A stretch of DNA of 64,000 bases from Gammaproteobacteria bacterium (GCA_028293765.1 JAQGOG010000119.1:1-64000), one strand, 5' to 3'; counted from the stretch's first letter, positions 7,383 through 16,434 are shown. Notes: a model not told the origin generated them from the letters alone. Numbers and translations are program-made.

Positions 7383-8777
7383 ATGGCACACGCTCTGATA
7401 GTCGACGACGATGCGGATGTCGTGGACTGGCTGCAGGAAGTTGCGCGCATGGAAGGGTTTACCGTCGCGCGGGCACACAGTCTGCGCGATGCGCGCATCG
7501 AGCTCGGACGGCAGCGTCCCGACGTCCTGCTGACGGACCTTCGCCTTCCGGACGGCGAGGGCATCGAGCTCGTGCGCGAGCTCGATAAGCCGGAAGCAAC
7601 CGAAGTAATCATCGTTACCGGGCACGCTACGGTCGACAGCGCGGTGGCGGCGCTCCGTGCGGGAGCGAGCGATTACCTCGTGAAGCCTGCCGATCTCGAG
7701 CGGGTGCAGGCGGTTCTGCGTCACGCGAAGAAGGCTTCGGCGCTTCAACACGAGATCGGCGCGCTGCGCGAGGAATTGCGCAAGCTCGGCCGGTTCGGCC
7801 GCATCCTGGGCAGCTCGCCGCGGATGCAGGTGTTGTATGACCAGCTTTCGCGTGTGGCGCCAACATCTGCCACAGTGATGCTCATTGGCGAGAGCGGTAC
7901 GGGCAAGGAGCTCGCCGCCCAGACGCTCCACGAGCTCTCACGCCGCCGCGACGCCGCCTTCCTGCCGCTCAACTGCGGTGCCGTCGCCCCGCAGCTCATC
8001 GAGAGCGAGCTCTTCGGTCACGAGCGCGGCAGCTTCACCGGCGCCGACCGGCAGCACAAAGGCTTCTTCGAGCGCGCGAACGGGGGCACTATATTCCTCG
8101 ATGAGATCACCGAGATGCCCATGGAGCTGCAGGTAAAGCTCCTACGCGTCCTCGAGACCAGCGCGGTGACGCGTGTCGGCGGGACTCAGCTCATCGCGAG
8201 CGATGTGCGCGTGATCTGCGCCACGAACCGGGAGCCCGAGAAGGCGGTCGCCGACAACAAGCTGCGCGAAGACCTGTATCACCGGCTGAACGTTTTTCCG
8301 ATCCGGCTGCCGCCGCTGCGGGAGCGCGACACCGACATCGAGCAGCTCGCACAGTTCTTCCTCGACGGACTCAACAAGGATGAGGGCACCAACAAGTCCT
8401 TCTCGCGCGACGCGCTGGTTCGCCTGTACCAGCACAGCTGGCCTGGCAACGTGCGCGAGTTGAAGAACTACGTGCAGCGCACGTTCATCATGGCGGACGA
8501 CATCATCGAGCTCGATGTTGCCATTACCGACACGCCGCCCAAAACGGATGACGGCACGACCATCACCATCCGCGTCGGCACCCCCCTCGAAGAAGTGGAG
8601 CGTCGCGTGACCATGGCCACGCTCGCCTACTGCGGCCACGTGAAGCGCAAGGCGGCGGAGATTCTGGGCGTGAGCCTCAAGACCCTGTACAACCGCCTCG
8701 AGACTTACAATGGCAAGGAAGCGGTCGGCGCCGGCGACAAGGACGAACCCACGAACCTGCACGATTCGCTGCGCTGA
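7383..8777 (+). CDS. NtrC-family sigma-54-dependent response regulator
   Basis: 464 residues in the classic order. An N-terminal receiver domain has Asp52 in LLTDLRLPDGEG and Lys in YLVKPAD. The AAA+ sigma-54 interaction domain has Walker A GESGTGKE (169-176), the sigma-54 contact loop GSFTGA (216-221, the GAFTGA motif with Ala to Ser) and Walker B TIFLDEITEMP. The C-terminal Fis-type helix-turn-helix is KRKAAEILGVSLKTLYNRL. It activates RpoN-dependent promoters after phosphorylation, and rpoN is encoded in the same window. No dedicated kinase is adjacent; the hybrid kinase at 3.2-4.9 kb is one candidate partner by proximity only. The ATG follows AGAGG. Confidence 0.93.
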   Translation: MAHALIVDDDADVVDWLQEVARMEGFTVARAHSLRDARIELGRQRPDVLLTDLRLPDGEGIELVRELDKPEATEVIIVTGHATVDSAVAALRAGASDYLVKPADLERVQAVLRHAKKASALQHEIGALREELRKLGRFGRILGSSPRMQVLYDQLSRVAPTSATVMLIGESGTGKELAAQTLHELSRRRDAAFLPLNCGAVAPQLIESELFGHERGSFTGADRQHKGFFERANGGTIFLDEITEMPMELQVKLLRVLETSAVTRVGGTQLIASDVRVICATNREPEKAVADNKLREDLYHRLNVFPIRLPPLRERDTDIEQLAQFFLDGLNKDEGTNKSFSRDALVRLYQHSWPGNVRELKNYVQRTFIMADDIIELDVAITDTPPKTDDGTTITIRVGTPLEEVERRVTMATLAYCGHVKRKAAEILGVSLKTLYNRLETYNGKEAVGAGDKDEPTNLHDSLR

Positions 8778-9019
8778 CGTTGCGCCGGCGCGCAAAGACC
8801 CGGGTACGCCGCATGCTGCTGGGTCTGGCGCCCCGGCGGGCGGGACGCCGCAGGGCCCGCGCGTCAGACAATTCCTACGATCCGTTGCGTTACAGCTCCC
8901 GTTGCCTGTGCCCGCTCTCCCACATAGATCCCGACGCAGTATCGGTAGTCTCTGGTTCCGCACGGGACGTGCGGTTTCCTCAGGCACCGGGCTGACGGGG
9001 ATGCCACGATAAAGTAGCT

Positions 9020-9658
9020 ATGCCGAGCACACGAGTCGCAGTCGTAGACGATCATCAGCTCGTGCGGATCGGGCTCAAGCAGATTATCGAGGCCCAGTCG
9101 GACTTCGCCTGGGTCGGGGAAGCCAAGAACGGCCGCGAGGCCCTGGCGTTGCTGCGCACCACGCCGTGCGACGTGCTGCTGCTCGACCTGTCGTTACCCG
9201 ACATGTCGGGGCTGGACGTCCTCAGGCAGATCAAGGCGCACCACGAATCCGTAGCGACGCTCGTGCTGAGTGCGTATCCAGAGAACCAGTACGGACTCAA
9301 CGTGCTGCGGGCGGGAGCCAGCGGGTTCCTGAGCAAGACGGCGGATGACGGCGAGTTGTGCCGCGCCATCCGCGCAGCGATGCGGGGCGGACGCTATGTG
9401 AGTCCGGAGCTCGCCGAGATGCTGGTAAGCGGCCTGCAGGGCGCACCCGGCGAACCCAGGCACAGCGTGCTTTCGGAACGCGAGTTTCAGATCTTCTGCA
9501 AGCTCGCCGAGGGTAAGAGTGTGTCGGAGATCGCGGCGAAGCTGTTTCTGAGCGTGAAGACCGTCAGCACCTACCGCACCCGGATTCTGGAGAAGATGGC
9601 GATGAAGACCAACGCTGACATCACGTACTACGCGATCAAGAACAACCTGCTGCAGTGA
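9020..9658 (+). CDS. NarL/FixJ-type response regulator (REC-LuxR HTH)
   Basis: 212 residues. The receiver domain (RVAVVDDHQLVRIG, LLLDLSLPDMSG, a Lys in GFLSKTADD) is joined to a LuxR-type HTH at about residues 145-205 (LSEREFQIFCKLAEGKSVSE, then KTVSTYRTRILEKM). It is a DNA-binding regulator of the NarL class. Its stop codon overlaps the GTG of the next receiver gene (GTGA), so the two are co-translated. The NarX-type kinase encoded convergently just downstream is the likely phosphate donor. Targets cannot be deduced from the window. Confidence 0.92.
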   Translation: MPSTRVAVVDDHQLVRIGLKQIIEAQSDFAWVGEAKNGREALALLRTTPCDVLLLDLSLPDMSGLDVLRQIKAHHESVATLVLSAYPENQYGLNVLRAGASGFLSKTADDGELCRAIRAAMRGGRYVSPELAEMLVSGLQGAPGEPRHSVLSEREFQIFCKLAEGKSVSEIAAKLFLSVKTVSTYRTRILEKMAMKTNADITYYAIKNNLLQ

Positions 9659-10113
9659 GCGTCATGGGCATAGCCGAAGAGCGTTCACCCGGCCTGAATG
9701 GCTCGACTGCGATCGAGCGGCGGATTCTGCTCATCGAGGATTCGACAGTACTGTCCCGCCGTCTCGTCGATCTGCTCTCTGAGCCGGGGCGTGTCGCGGT
9801 CGCTGCGCAGGCCGCGACGCAATCGGACGCTGTATTGAAGCTGCAGGAAGCGACGTACGACGTGTTGGTCGTCGATATCGAGCTGGCCGAGGGTAACGGC
9901 GTGGCCGTCATCCGGCAGGCGCGGCAGCTGTATCCGCCCGACGCACAGCCGCTCATCGTCGTGCTCACCAACTACGCATCCGATTTCGTGCGTGACCACT
10001 GCTTCGCCGCGGGCGCCGACTATTTCCTCGACAAGATGCGGGACATCGCGCTGCTGAAGGCCGTAGTCGTGGACGGGCGTTCCAAGTGGACCCCGCCAGC
10101 GGTGAGTCACTGA
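9655..10113 (+). CDS. Receiver-domain-only response regulator
   Basis: 152 residues: about 20 variable residues followed by one receiver domain (RRILLIEDSTVLSRRLVDLL, phospho-acceptor Asp in VLVVDIELAEGNG, Lys in YFLDKMRD) and a very short tail. There is no output domain, so it probably acts by protein contact or as a phosphate sink/relay for the kinase encoded tail-to-tail with it. The GTG start overlaps the stop of the LuxR-type regulator. An internal ATG four codons in is an alternative start. Confidence 0.88.
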   Translation: MSVMGIAEERSPGLNGSTAIERRILLIEDSTVLSRRLVDLLSEPGRVAVAAQAATQSDAVLKLQEATYDVLVVDIELAEGNGVAVIRQARQLYPPDAQPLIVVLTNYASDFVRDHCFAAGADYFLDKMRDIALLKAVVVDGRSKWTPPAVSH

Positions 10114-10114
10114 T

Positions 10115-10864
10115 CTAACGGGTGCCTGCGGGCACCGACACACTCAGTGTCGTACCCGTGCCCGAGTCCGACTCCAGCAGGAATCGGCCGCCCAGTGCCC
10201 TGACGCGCTGTTGCATGCCCATGATCCCGTGAGGCCACGGGTCGGCGTGGTCTTTCTGATCGAACCCGCTCCCGTCATCGCTCAGCGTGAAGGCATAATT
10301 TGTGTCGTCGCTCGTGAGCTCCAGCCGGACGCGTTGCGCGCCGGCATGGCGGATGATGTTGTTCAGCCCTTCCTGCACGATGCGAAACAGGGCGATCGCG
10401 ATCTCCTTCGGGATGGCCCGGCTGTCTTCCGGCACGCTGATGTCAGCTTGCAAGCCCGCCTTGGCGCAGGCCGAATCCACATAGGCGCGCAACGCCGTGG
10501 CCAATCCGAAGTGATCCAGCAGGGACGGGCGTAAATCCTCGACCACCCGCCGCTTCAGACTCATCGCCTCGTCCAGCACGCTCCCCAGTTGCGCCAGGCG
10601 CTCCTGGTGGGCCGGCGTGTCCACGCGGGATTGCAACCAGGACAGATCCATTTTGGCGGCGGTCAGCAAGCCGCCCAGCTCATCGTGCAGAGTGCGGGCG
10701 AGGGCCGATTTCTCTTTTTCGGCCAGGCTCTGCAGGTGATTCGAGAGAGCGGAAAGTTCGAGCGTGCGCGATTCCACGAGCCTGTCGAGCTCGCGTGTAT
10801 CCGCTGGCCCGGCCCCGGCCTCTACGGCGGCGGTCCGCTGCTGCTGCTCGTTGTTGTCGGTCAT
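10115..10864 (-). CDS. NarX/DegS-type sensor histidine kinase (HisKA_3)
   Basis: 249 residues with no transmembrane or sensor domain. A helical N-terminus leads into the HisKA_3 dimerisation motif (EKEKSALARTLHDELGG, phospho-His in LHDE). The HATPase_c domain has the NarX-class N-box (FRIVQEGLNNIIRHAGA) and the G-boxes SDDGSGFD and GIMGMQQRVRALGG. Such short kinases act in the cytosol and pair with NarL-type regulators, as encoded next door. The stop lies one base beyond the end of the convergent receiver gene. ATG 10864 is chosen (GGAGG ten bases upstream); GTG 10873 is an alternative. Confidence 0.9.
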   Translation of the reverse strand: MTDNNEQQQRTAAVEAGAGPADTRELDRLVESRTLELSALSNHLQSLAEKEKSALARTLHDELGGLLTAAKMDLSWLQSRVDTPAHQERLAQLGSVLDEAMSLKRRVVEDLRPSLLDHFGLATALRAYVDSACAKAGLQADISVPEDSRAIPKEIAIALFRIVQEGLNNIIRHAGAQRVRLELTSDDTNYAFTLSDDGSGFDQKDHADPWPHGIMGMQQRVRALGGRFLLESDSGTGTTLSVSVPAGTR

Positions 10865-10939
10865 CTGCCTCACGCCTCCACTGCGGGGTTTAGCAGAAGA
10901 TCGCGGCAGAGGCCAGCGCGTCTGCCTTGCGGTACCGGA

Positions 10940-11011
10940 TCAGGCCGCGGCGAGAACGAGCAGCATGCCGACAACGAGTGCCACCAGTGATAGAAGATCT
11001 CGCATGGTCAT
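10940..11011 (-). CDS. Candidate 23-residue hydrophobic micro-protein
   Basis: A 23-codon frame (MTMRDLLSLVAL..., ending in Leu/Ala) encodes one hydrophobic helix with an N-terminal Arg-Asp. It lies between the sensor kinase and a small secreted protein, on the same strand as both. The upstream GGGCG is a poor ribosome site and no family was recognised, so it may be chance. The rest of this 355-base gap shows only a terminator. Confidence 0.25.
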   Translation of the reverse strand: MTMRDLLSLVALVVGMLLVLAAA

Positions 11012-11148
11012 ACGCCCGACTGTCGCGTGATCGGTTCGGAAACGCCAGCGGTAGCCGGTCAGGCACCCGTAGCCGAAAGGCTCAAAGCGCCGTCGGAGCA
11101 GTCCTACGGAAGGCCGCGTCGCCCCGCCCGGCGCGCTCCCCCTCCACG

Positions 11149-11183
11149 AAAACAAAGAGCCCCGCGGCAGGGGCGGGGCTCTT
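11149..11183 (-). terminator. Rho-independent terminator of the small secreted protein gene
   Basis: A strong inverted repeat (AAGAGCCCC with GGGGCTCTT) is followed on the minus strand by TTTGTTTT. It sits 36 bases past the stop of the 62-residue secreted protein gene. Confidence 0.75.
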
Positions 11184-11219
11184 CAAGTCGGAACAGTACT
11201 GTTGTCTTACTGGTGCGGC

Positions 11220-11408
11220 TTACTTGGGCGCGGAGGCGTCGGCGCCCGTCGCGGCCTTCGTGTGCTTCTTGCTGTGGGAGTGCTTCTTGGCGTGGGTCTT
11301 GGCCGGGGCCGACGCCGACGTGTCCGACGCAGGAGCGGTGGTGTCGGCGGCGAATACGGGACCCGCGAGCAGGAGCAGGCTGATAACTGGAACAAGCTTC
11401 TTGAACAT
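11220..11408 (-). CDS. Small secreted Ala/Lys/His-rich protein
   Basis: 62 residues. A clear signal peptide (MFKKLVPVISLLLLAGPVFA, cleavage after AFA-like VFA) is followed by a short Ala/Thr/Ser-rich region and a basic tract (KTHAKKHSHSKKHTKA) that resembles the repeats of acid-shock/Asr-like proteins. No catalytic domain is possible at this size; a periplasmic charge-buffering or metal-binding role is inference. The start is fixed by GGAG seven bases upstream of the ATG; an in-frame ATG five codons earlier lacks a site. It is monocistronic, with its own terminator. Confidence 0.7.
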   Translation of the reverse strand: MFKKLVPVISLLLLAGPVFAADTTAPASDTSASAPAKTHAKKHSHSKKHTKAATGADASAPK

Positions 11409-11586
11409 CGATCGGCTCCACATGTGAAAAGGTTGGGCGATTCAGAAAATCGTGCTTCGCGCTTCGGCCCGCTCGAAGCCTGGATATTATGACTGGAATC
11501 GCCAGCGCGCGGCTTCAGGATGACCGCAACGTAATGTTGCGGGCCGCACCGACCGCGCCGCAGCACCCCCAGGGGGTAGACGGGGC

Positions 11587-12132
11587 TCAGTGTCCGGGGA
11601 AAGCAACAAGGGTGCGGACCGGAACTTCCAGATCGGTGAGCCTGCGCGAGCCGCCGAGGTCCGGCAGATCGATGATGAAGCAAGCGCCCAGAACCTCGGC
11701 ACCCAGCGAGCGCAGCAGCTTCACGGCCGCCACCGCGGTACCGCCAGTGGCGATCAGGTCGTCGACCAGGATGATCTGCTCGCCGCGGGACACTCCGTCG
11801 CGGTGCATCTCGATTTCGTCAACCCCGTACTCGAGCGAGTAGGCCAGGCGCACGGTGGTGTGGGGCAGCTTGCCCTTCTTGCGGATCGGCACGAAGCCCG
11901 CGGCCAGCTGATGGGCGACGGCGCCGCCAAGGATGAAGCCGCGGGCCTCGATACCCGCGACGCGATCGACCTTCGTCCCGGTCCAGGGCTGCACCAGCTC
12001 ATCGACCACTCTGCGGAAGGCGCGGGCATTCCCGAGGAGAGTGGTGATGTCGCGAAACATTACGCCCGGCCGCGGATAGTCCGGGATGGTGCGGATGGAA
12101 TCCTTGAGTTCCTGGAGGGTGTGGGCATCCAT
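11587..12132 (-). CDS. apt: Adenine phosphoribosyltransferase
   Basis: 181 residues, the normal length for Apt. It converts adenine and PRPP to AMP (purine salvage, cytosol). The PRPP-binding signature is intact ([17 protein letters not shown]), and so is the N-terminal [20 protein letters not shown] typical of Apt. The ATG at 12132 is chosen because homology starts at [10 protein letters not shown]; the frame stays open upstream without similarity. It lies 32 bases downstream of egtD on the same strand and may be the last gene of the ergothioneine operon. Both pathways touch adenine-containing cofactors, but a functional link is only suggested. Confidence 0.93.
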   Translation of the reverse strand: MDAHTLQELKDSIRTIPDYPRPGVMFRDITTLLGNARAFRRVVDELVQPWTGTKVDRVAGIEARGFILGGAVAHQLAAGFVPIRKKGKLPHTTVRLAYSLEYGVDEIEMHRDGVSRGEQIILVDDLIATGGTAVAAVKLLRSLGAEVLGACFIIDLPDLGGSRRLTDLEVPVRTLVAFPGH

Positions 12133-12164
12133 CGGCCACACTCTACTCTGCTCCGTGCGGCGAC

Positions 12165-13157
12165 TTAAGGTCGCTGGTCGAGATATTGGACGTTGAAATA
12201 GTTCTGCACGTCGGCCCAGGTCCGTTCGGCTTTCCAGCCGGCGGCGGCCGCCTGGGCGGCAAAGGAGGCGGGTGTGTACTTGTGGCAATGTTCGGTGACG
12301 AGGTGCTCATTTTCGGCGAATGAGAGCACTTCCCCGGCAATCGTCACCTCCTGCCGGACGGTACTCACGAGGTGCATCTCGATGCGGCTGGCGGCCGGGG
12401 CCCAGAGCGCCTGGTGGCGGAAATGGCGCAGCTCGAAGTTCGCCCCCAGCTCCCGGTTCAAGCGGCGCAGGACGTTGAGGTTGAAGGCCGCGGTGACGCC
12501 GGCCGAGTCGTCGTAGGCCTGCTCGAGAACGGCAGGGTCTTTGACCAGATCGAACCCGATCACGAGCGCGCCCCCGATCCCGGCCATCCGTCGCATGACC
12601 CTCATGAGATCGATCGCGGCCGGAGTGTCGAAGTTGCCGATGGTCGAGCCAGGAAAGAACACGACGACGCGCGCTGCCGCCCGCCTGGGTTTAGGCAGCG
12701 GGAAGTACTGCGTGAAGTCGGCGCAGGCCGGCAGCACCTCGAGCTGCGGGTAGGCGGCTGCGATTCTCTGCGCCGCCCCCATCAGGTGACTGCGCGAGAT
12801 ATCGACTGGGACGTAGCCCGCAAGGTTCGGCAGACGGTCGAGCAGGAGGCGCGTCTTGGTACTCGCACCGCTACCGAGCTCGACCAGCAACGCATCGTCG
12901 CCAATGCAGCTTGCGATGTCCGCTGCGTTCGCAGCAAGAATCGCCGTCTCGGTGCGCGTGGGGTAATACTCCCGGAGCTCGCAGATCTGGTCGAACAGCT
13001 GGGAGCCGCGCTCGTCATACAGGTATGTGGGCGAGAGCCGTTTCGGCGTGCTCTGCAATCCCCGCAGGACATCCTCGACGAGCGCAGGGGCAGCCCCGCG
13101 CCAGTCCGCGGACTTGCGGGCGGATGGTGTCCGCAGGACGTTGAACCTTTTGGTCAT
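12165..13157 (-). CDS. egtD: L-histidine N(alpha)-methyltransferase EgtD
   Basis: 330 residues. EgtD makes hercynine from histidine with three S-adenosylmethionine, the first step of ergothioneine synthesis. Features matching the family are [19 protein letters not shown] near the N-terminus, the SAM-binding motif [27 protein letters not shown], and [17 protein letters not shown]. Length is as expected. Its ATG overlaps the egtB stop (ATGA), so the two are translationally coupled. EgtC/EgtA are not present nearby, which fits the bacterial variants that use EgtB and EgtD with few partners. Confidence 0.94.
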   Translation of the reverse strand: MTKRFNVLRTPSARKSADWRGAAPALVEDVLRGLQSTPKRLSPTYLYDERGSQLFDQICELREYYPTRTETAILAANAADIASCIGDDALLVELGSGASTKTRLLLDRLPNLAGYVPVDISRSHLMGAAQRIAAAYPQLEVLPACADFTQYFPLPKPRRAAARVVVFFPGSTIGNFDTPAAIDLMRVMRRMAGIGGALVIGFDLVKDPAVLEQAYDDSAGVTAAFNLNVLRRLNRELGANFELRHFRHQALWAPAASRIEMHLVSTVRQEVTIAGEVLSFAENEHLVTEHCHKYTPASFAAQAAAAGWKAERTWADVQNYFNVQYLDQRP

Positions 13158-14479
13158 CGCGATATGTCATCTCGGGCAAGGCGCACGCCGCTGAACTGCC
13201 AGCGGGCCGCCGGGTTGAAGAAATTCCGGTACGTGGAGCGGATGTGGCTGCGCGGCGTAGCGCAGGAGCCGCCCCTGAGGACGAGTTGATTCACCATGAA
13301 CTTGCCGTTGTACTCGCCCAGGGCGCCGCTAACCGGCCGATAGCCGGGATAGGGCGCATAAGCGGATTGCGTCCATTCCCACACGTCGCCAAACATCTGC
13401 AGAAGTGGCGGCAGACCGGCATCGGACGCCGGCGCCGGATGCGCCGCCGGGAGCGGGTGCCAGTGTTGGTTCTCGACGAAATTGCCGGCCTGGGGCGCCG
13501 CCGCGGCGGCGATTTCCCACTCAAACTCCGTCGGCAGGCGGGCGTTCGCCCAGCGGGCGAAGGCGTCCGCCTCGTAGCAACTCACGTGGCAGACGGGGGC
13601 GTGCGGATTCAACTCCCGCAGCCCGGTAAGCGAGAATTCCCGATCCAGCGACTGCGTCCAGTAGATCGGCCGCGCCCAGCCCTCACGCTGCACAGTTGCC
13701 CAACCGTCGGAGAGCCAGTGCGCCGCGGTTTCGTAACCGCCGTCGCGCACGAACTCCAGGAATTCTGAGTTCGTGACCGCACGGGTCGCGATGTGAAACG
13801 ATGCGACGTAGACGCGATGGCGCGGCAACTCGTTGTCGAAGCAGAAGTCCGCGCCGGAGTGCCCGATCTCGACGAGCCCGCCGTCGAAGGTCCTGTAGGA
13901 CAGTGTCGGAGCTGCACGCGGCGCCGCCGGCGCGTGTTGAATGTAGGCGGGCAACAGCGGGTTGCAGGAGAAAAGGTGTTTGAGATCGGTGAGCAGCAGC
14001 TCCTGGTGTTGCTGCTCGTGGTTCAGCCCGAGCGTTACCACTCGCGCCAAGGCATCGGATATCCGACCGCCGCTCAGAAGCGTGGCCATCCGCTCGTCCA
14101 CGCGGGTGCGGTACGCCATGACCTCCGACACGGTCGGCCGCGAGAGCAGCCCGCGACTGGGGCGGCTGTGCATCGGGCCGACGGTGTTGTAATACGAGTT
14201 GAAAAGGTAACGAAAAGCCTTGTCGTGGAACTCGTAGCGGTCGGCCGCGTGCTGGAGGACGAATTCCTCCCAGAACCACGTGGTGTGCGCGAGATGCCAC
14301 TTTGCCGGGCTCGCATCGGGCATGGATTGCACGACGAAGTCCTCGGCCGAGAGCGGGGCGCATAGAGCGGCGGTTGCCGTGCGCACCTGCCGGTAACGCT
14401 CCGCCAGGCGCGGCGCTTCGAAGGCAAGCGCCGCTGCGGCCGCCGCGGAGGGCAGTTTTGTACGTCCTATGGAAGCCAT
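13154..14479 (-). CDS. egtB: Ergothioneine biosynthesis sulfoxide synthase EgtB
   Basis: 441 residues. The N-terminal DinB-like domain carries the iron ligands: His in KWHLAHTTWFWEE (62/65) and the HxxxH of NHEQQHQELL (His154, His158). The C-terminal formylglycine-generating-enzyme-like domain ends in GNFVENQHWHPLPA, DVWEWTQSAYAPYPGYRP and LRGGSCATP. The protein joins a sulfur donor (gamma-Glu-Cys or Cys) to hercynine using iron and O2. The ATG at 14479 is chosen where homology starts. It sits between the DUF938 methyltransferase (37-base gap) and egtD (4-base overlap), forming one operon. Confidence 0.94.
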   Translation of the reverse strand: MASIGRTKLPSAAAAAALAFEAPRLAERYRQVRTATAALCAPLSAEDFVVQSMPDASPAKWHLAHTTWFWEEFVLQHAADRYEFHDKAFRYLFNSYYNTVGPMHSRPSRGLLSRPTVSEVMAYRTRVDERMATLLSGGRISDALARVVTLGLNHEQQHQELLLTDLKHLFSCNPLLPAYIQHAPAAPRAAPTLSYRTFDGGLVEIGHSGADFCFDNELPRHRVYVASFHIATRAVTNSEFLEFVRDGGYETAAHWLSDGWATVQREGWARPIYWTQSLDREFSLTGLRELNPHAPVCHVSCYEADAFARWANARLPTEFEWEIAAAAAPQAGNFVENQHWHPLPAAHPAPASDAGLPPLLQMFGDVWEWTQSAYAPYPGYRPVSGALGEYNGKFMVNQLVLRGGSCATPRSHIRSTYRNFFNPAARWQFSGVRLARDDISR

Positions 14480-14516
14480 TGGTTGTTTCCCGCAAGTTGT
14501 ATGCCGCCGGCTGGGC

Positions 14517-15125
14517 TTACCGCTGCCCGGCAGCCTGCGGTCTGCGCCACACGAGGAGCTGGTTGTTCGCCGGCATGCTGTGATCGGCCTCGAGCTCGAG
14601 ACCCGCCTCACTCGCGAGTGCATTGACGCTCGCAAAATCGCGGATTCCGCTTTCCGGATCACGTGCTTGCAGGAAGCGGTCGAACTCGGCGTTGCTCGGG
14701 CTCGTGTACCGGCCGCCGTAGCGGAACGGCCCATAAATACACAAAGTGCCCGACGCGCTCAGCCCGGTAGCCACTCCACGAAAAAGGTCGCGCACGGCGC
14801 TCCAACCCATGATGTGGAGCGTATTGGCGGTAAACAAGGCATCGACCGGGTCGAGTGGCCACGGCTGGCGGCGGACGTCGAGTTCGATTGCCGCCCGCAG
14901 GTTCGCGGGCCCAGAGAGCGCCAGGTGTTCGCGCAGTCCAGCCAGGTATTCCGCTGTATCGCTCGGTTGCCAAGTGAGGTGGGGCAGGTGAGTGGCAAAA
15001 TGCACGGCGTGCTGGCCTGTGCCGCTGCCTATTTCGAGCACGACACGGCTCTGCGCGAACGTCTCCGTGAGAACACGGAGTATCGGGCCCTTGTTGCGCT
15101 CGCAAGCTTCAGACAGTGAATGCAC
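14517..15125 (-). CDS. DUF938 SAM-dependent methyltransferase-like protein
   Basis: 202 residues, matching DUF938 along its whole length. It has SEACERNKGPILRVL at the N-terminus, the SAM-binding glycine motif VLEIGSGTGQHAVHFA, the acidic DALFTANTLHIMGW, and YGPFRYGGRYTSPSN, a family hallmark. Substrate unknown. It is the first gene of the minus-strand run DUF938-egtB-egtD(-apt), so involvement in ergothioneine metabolism or its regulation can be proposed but is not shown by the sequence. Confidence 0.86.
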   Translation of the reverse strand: MHSLSEACERNKGPILRVLTETFAQSRVVLEIGSGTGQHAVHFATHLPHLTWQPSDTAEYLAGLREHLALSGPANLRAAIELDVRRQPWPLDPVDALFTANTLHIMGWSAVRDLFRGVATGLSASGTLCIYGPFRYGGRYTSPSNAEFDRFLQARDPESGIRDFASVNALASEAGLELEADHSMPANNQLLVWRRPQAAGQR

Positions 15126-15176
15126 CGCCCGAGTGTGCCACGGGGAAATTGCAGTCGCCTGCCTCGAACGGGGGAG

Positions 15177-15213
15177 AAAAAGGCTGCGCCGCTCGCGTTC
15201 GTGCGCGAGCGGC
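15177..15213 (-). terminator. Rho-independent terminator of the 102-residue protein gene
   Basis: A 10-bp perfect stem (GCCGCTCGCG / CGCGAGCGGC) is followed on the minus strand by GCAGCC and a T-run. It lies just past the stop of the upstream minus-strand gene and insulates it from the DUF938 operon. Confidence 0.68.
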
Positions 15214-15219
15214 GGGACT

Positions 15220-15528
15220 TTACTGTCTCACGGAGCGTGATTGTGTTTCTGAAACGCGCAGGGCGAGCGTTGCAACGGCGTCTACGAAATCGCTCTCGTA
15301 GCTCCAACCGCGCGCGGATGCCCGCCATACGTTTCCTTTCCCGCAACGCTCGACCCGGGCTTCGCGGTCGTAACGGACCAGCCTCGCCAGCGCCTCATGG
15401 GCGATTTCGAGGCGGTCACGGGGCCAGATGGCCCACAGTTGCCCGCTCATTTCTCCCGATTCCGGGCCCGCACTCGTGTGAGTTGGAACTCCGAGGCGCT
15501 GCGCGGCATCAATAAGAGGATCCTGCAT
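15220..15528 (-). CDS. Hypothetical protein, 102 residues
   Basis: Not assigned to a family. It is soluble, mixed charge, with no signal peptide or cysteine-rich motif. Notable stretches are SGQLWAIWPRDRLEIAHE and GNVWRASARGWSYESDF, and the aromatic content suggests a folded small domain. A strong terminator follows immediately, which supports it being a real transcribed gene. It stands divergent from the nitroreductase gene. Confidence 0.55.
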   Translation of the reverse strand: MQDPLIDAAQRLGVPTHTSAGPESGEMSGQLWAIWPRDRLEIAHEALARLVRYDREARVERCGKGNVWRASARGWSYESDFVDAVATLALRVSETQSRSVRQ

Positions 15529-15677
15529 AGATTAAGCCCTCCTATACCCGCAGACGTGCCACGCAGATATCGTGCCTGCCAGCGCTTCCGGCTCCGCCCA
15601 AATCGGCGACAATCACGCGGGACAGGCCTTCTTCTGCCACGACCAGGACTTCTTCCACAACCAGGACACCGCAGGAC

Positions 15678-16253
15678 ATGCAAGTGATCGACGCTCTCTT
15701 ACAACGGCGCTCCGCCAGAGCTTTGACCGGGCCGGCGCCCGATGCGGGCGCGCTGGAGCTCATTTTCGCAAGCGCGGCGGCTGCGCCGGACCATGGGCGC
15801 CTGCGGCCCTGGCGTTTCATCGTCATCCAGGATGGCGGTCGGGAGCGCTTCGGCGCGTTGCTCGCGGACCATCTGCGCCGCGCGCACCCGTCGACGTCCG
15901 AAGAGAAACTGCAACGTGAGGGTCAAAAGGCTTTTCGGGCGCCCATGATCGTCGTGGTGGCCGCGATCTGTACTCCGGGCGTGAAAATCCCGGTGATCGA
16001 GCAGGTGCTGGCGGCTGGAGCGGCGGCACAAAACATCATGCTCGCGGCCTCTGCGCTGGGGTTCAACTCGATGTGGAAGACCGGCGGCCCGGCGTATGAC
16101 GAAACCGTCAAGGCCGCACTGGGTCTGGAGGCCAAGGACGCCATCGTCGGCTTCATGTATCTCGGTACCGATGCGGGGAAGCCCGACATGCAGGCGCGCC
16201 CATCGTGGAAGGATTCGGTGCGGTACTGGGGTGACCAGCCTACCGGCGAGTAA
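15678..16253 (+). CDS. Nitroreductase family protein (YdjA-like)
   Basis: 191 residues, an FMN-dependent NAD(P)H nitroreductase fold. RRSARALTGPAP and ASAAAAPDHGRLRPWRF form the FMN/phosphate-binding N-terminus, AGAAAQNIMLAASALGFNSM is the family helix, and GFMYLGTD closes the domain. The short length and the PDHGRLRPWRF signature point to the YdjA-like branch, which reduces nitroaromatics or quinone-like compounds in vitro; the physiological substrate is usually unknown. It stands alone, divergent from the 102-residue protein gene. Confidence 0.88.
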   Translation: MQVIDALLQRRSARALTGPAPDAGALELIFASAAAAPDHGRLRPWRFIVIQDGGRERFGALLADHLRRAHPSTSEEKLQREGQKAFRAPMIVVVAAICTPGVKIPVIEQVLAAGAAAQNIMLAASALGFNSMWKTGGPAYDETVKAALGLEAKDAIVGFMYLGTDAGKPDMQARPSWKDSVRYWGDQPTGE

Positions 16254-16434
16254 CCTGGTGCCGGTCGATGTCCGAACGGAGCCGTTGCCGTACGCGTGGG
16301 CGCGATGAAGCGAATCCTGCCAGCGCTGGAGCGAACACGGAAATTCGCGTCCCGCGCGTTTCATGAACGCACGCCGGTGGCGTGCAGTTCTGCCGTATCA
16401 TTTCCGATAAGTATCATCGAGGGGTTGATTCCAC

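Noticed and set aside
7383-8777. GSFTGA instead of GAFTGA as a sign of lost sigma-54 contact
   Set aside because: Conservative Ala-to-Ser substitution that occurs in working activators; the Phe-Thr-Gly core is intact.
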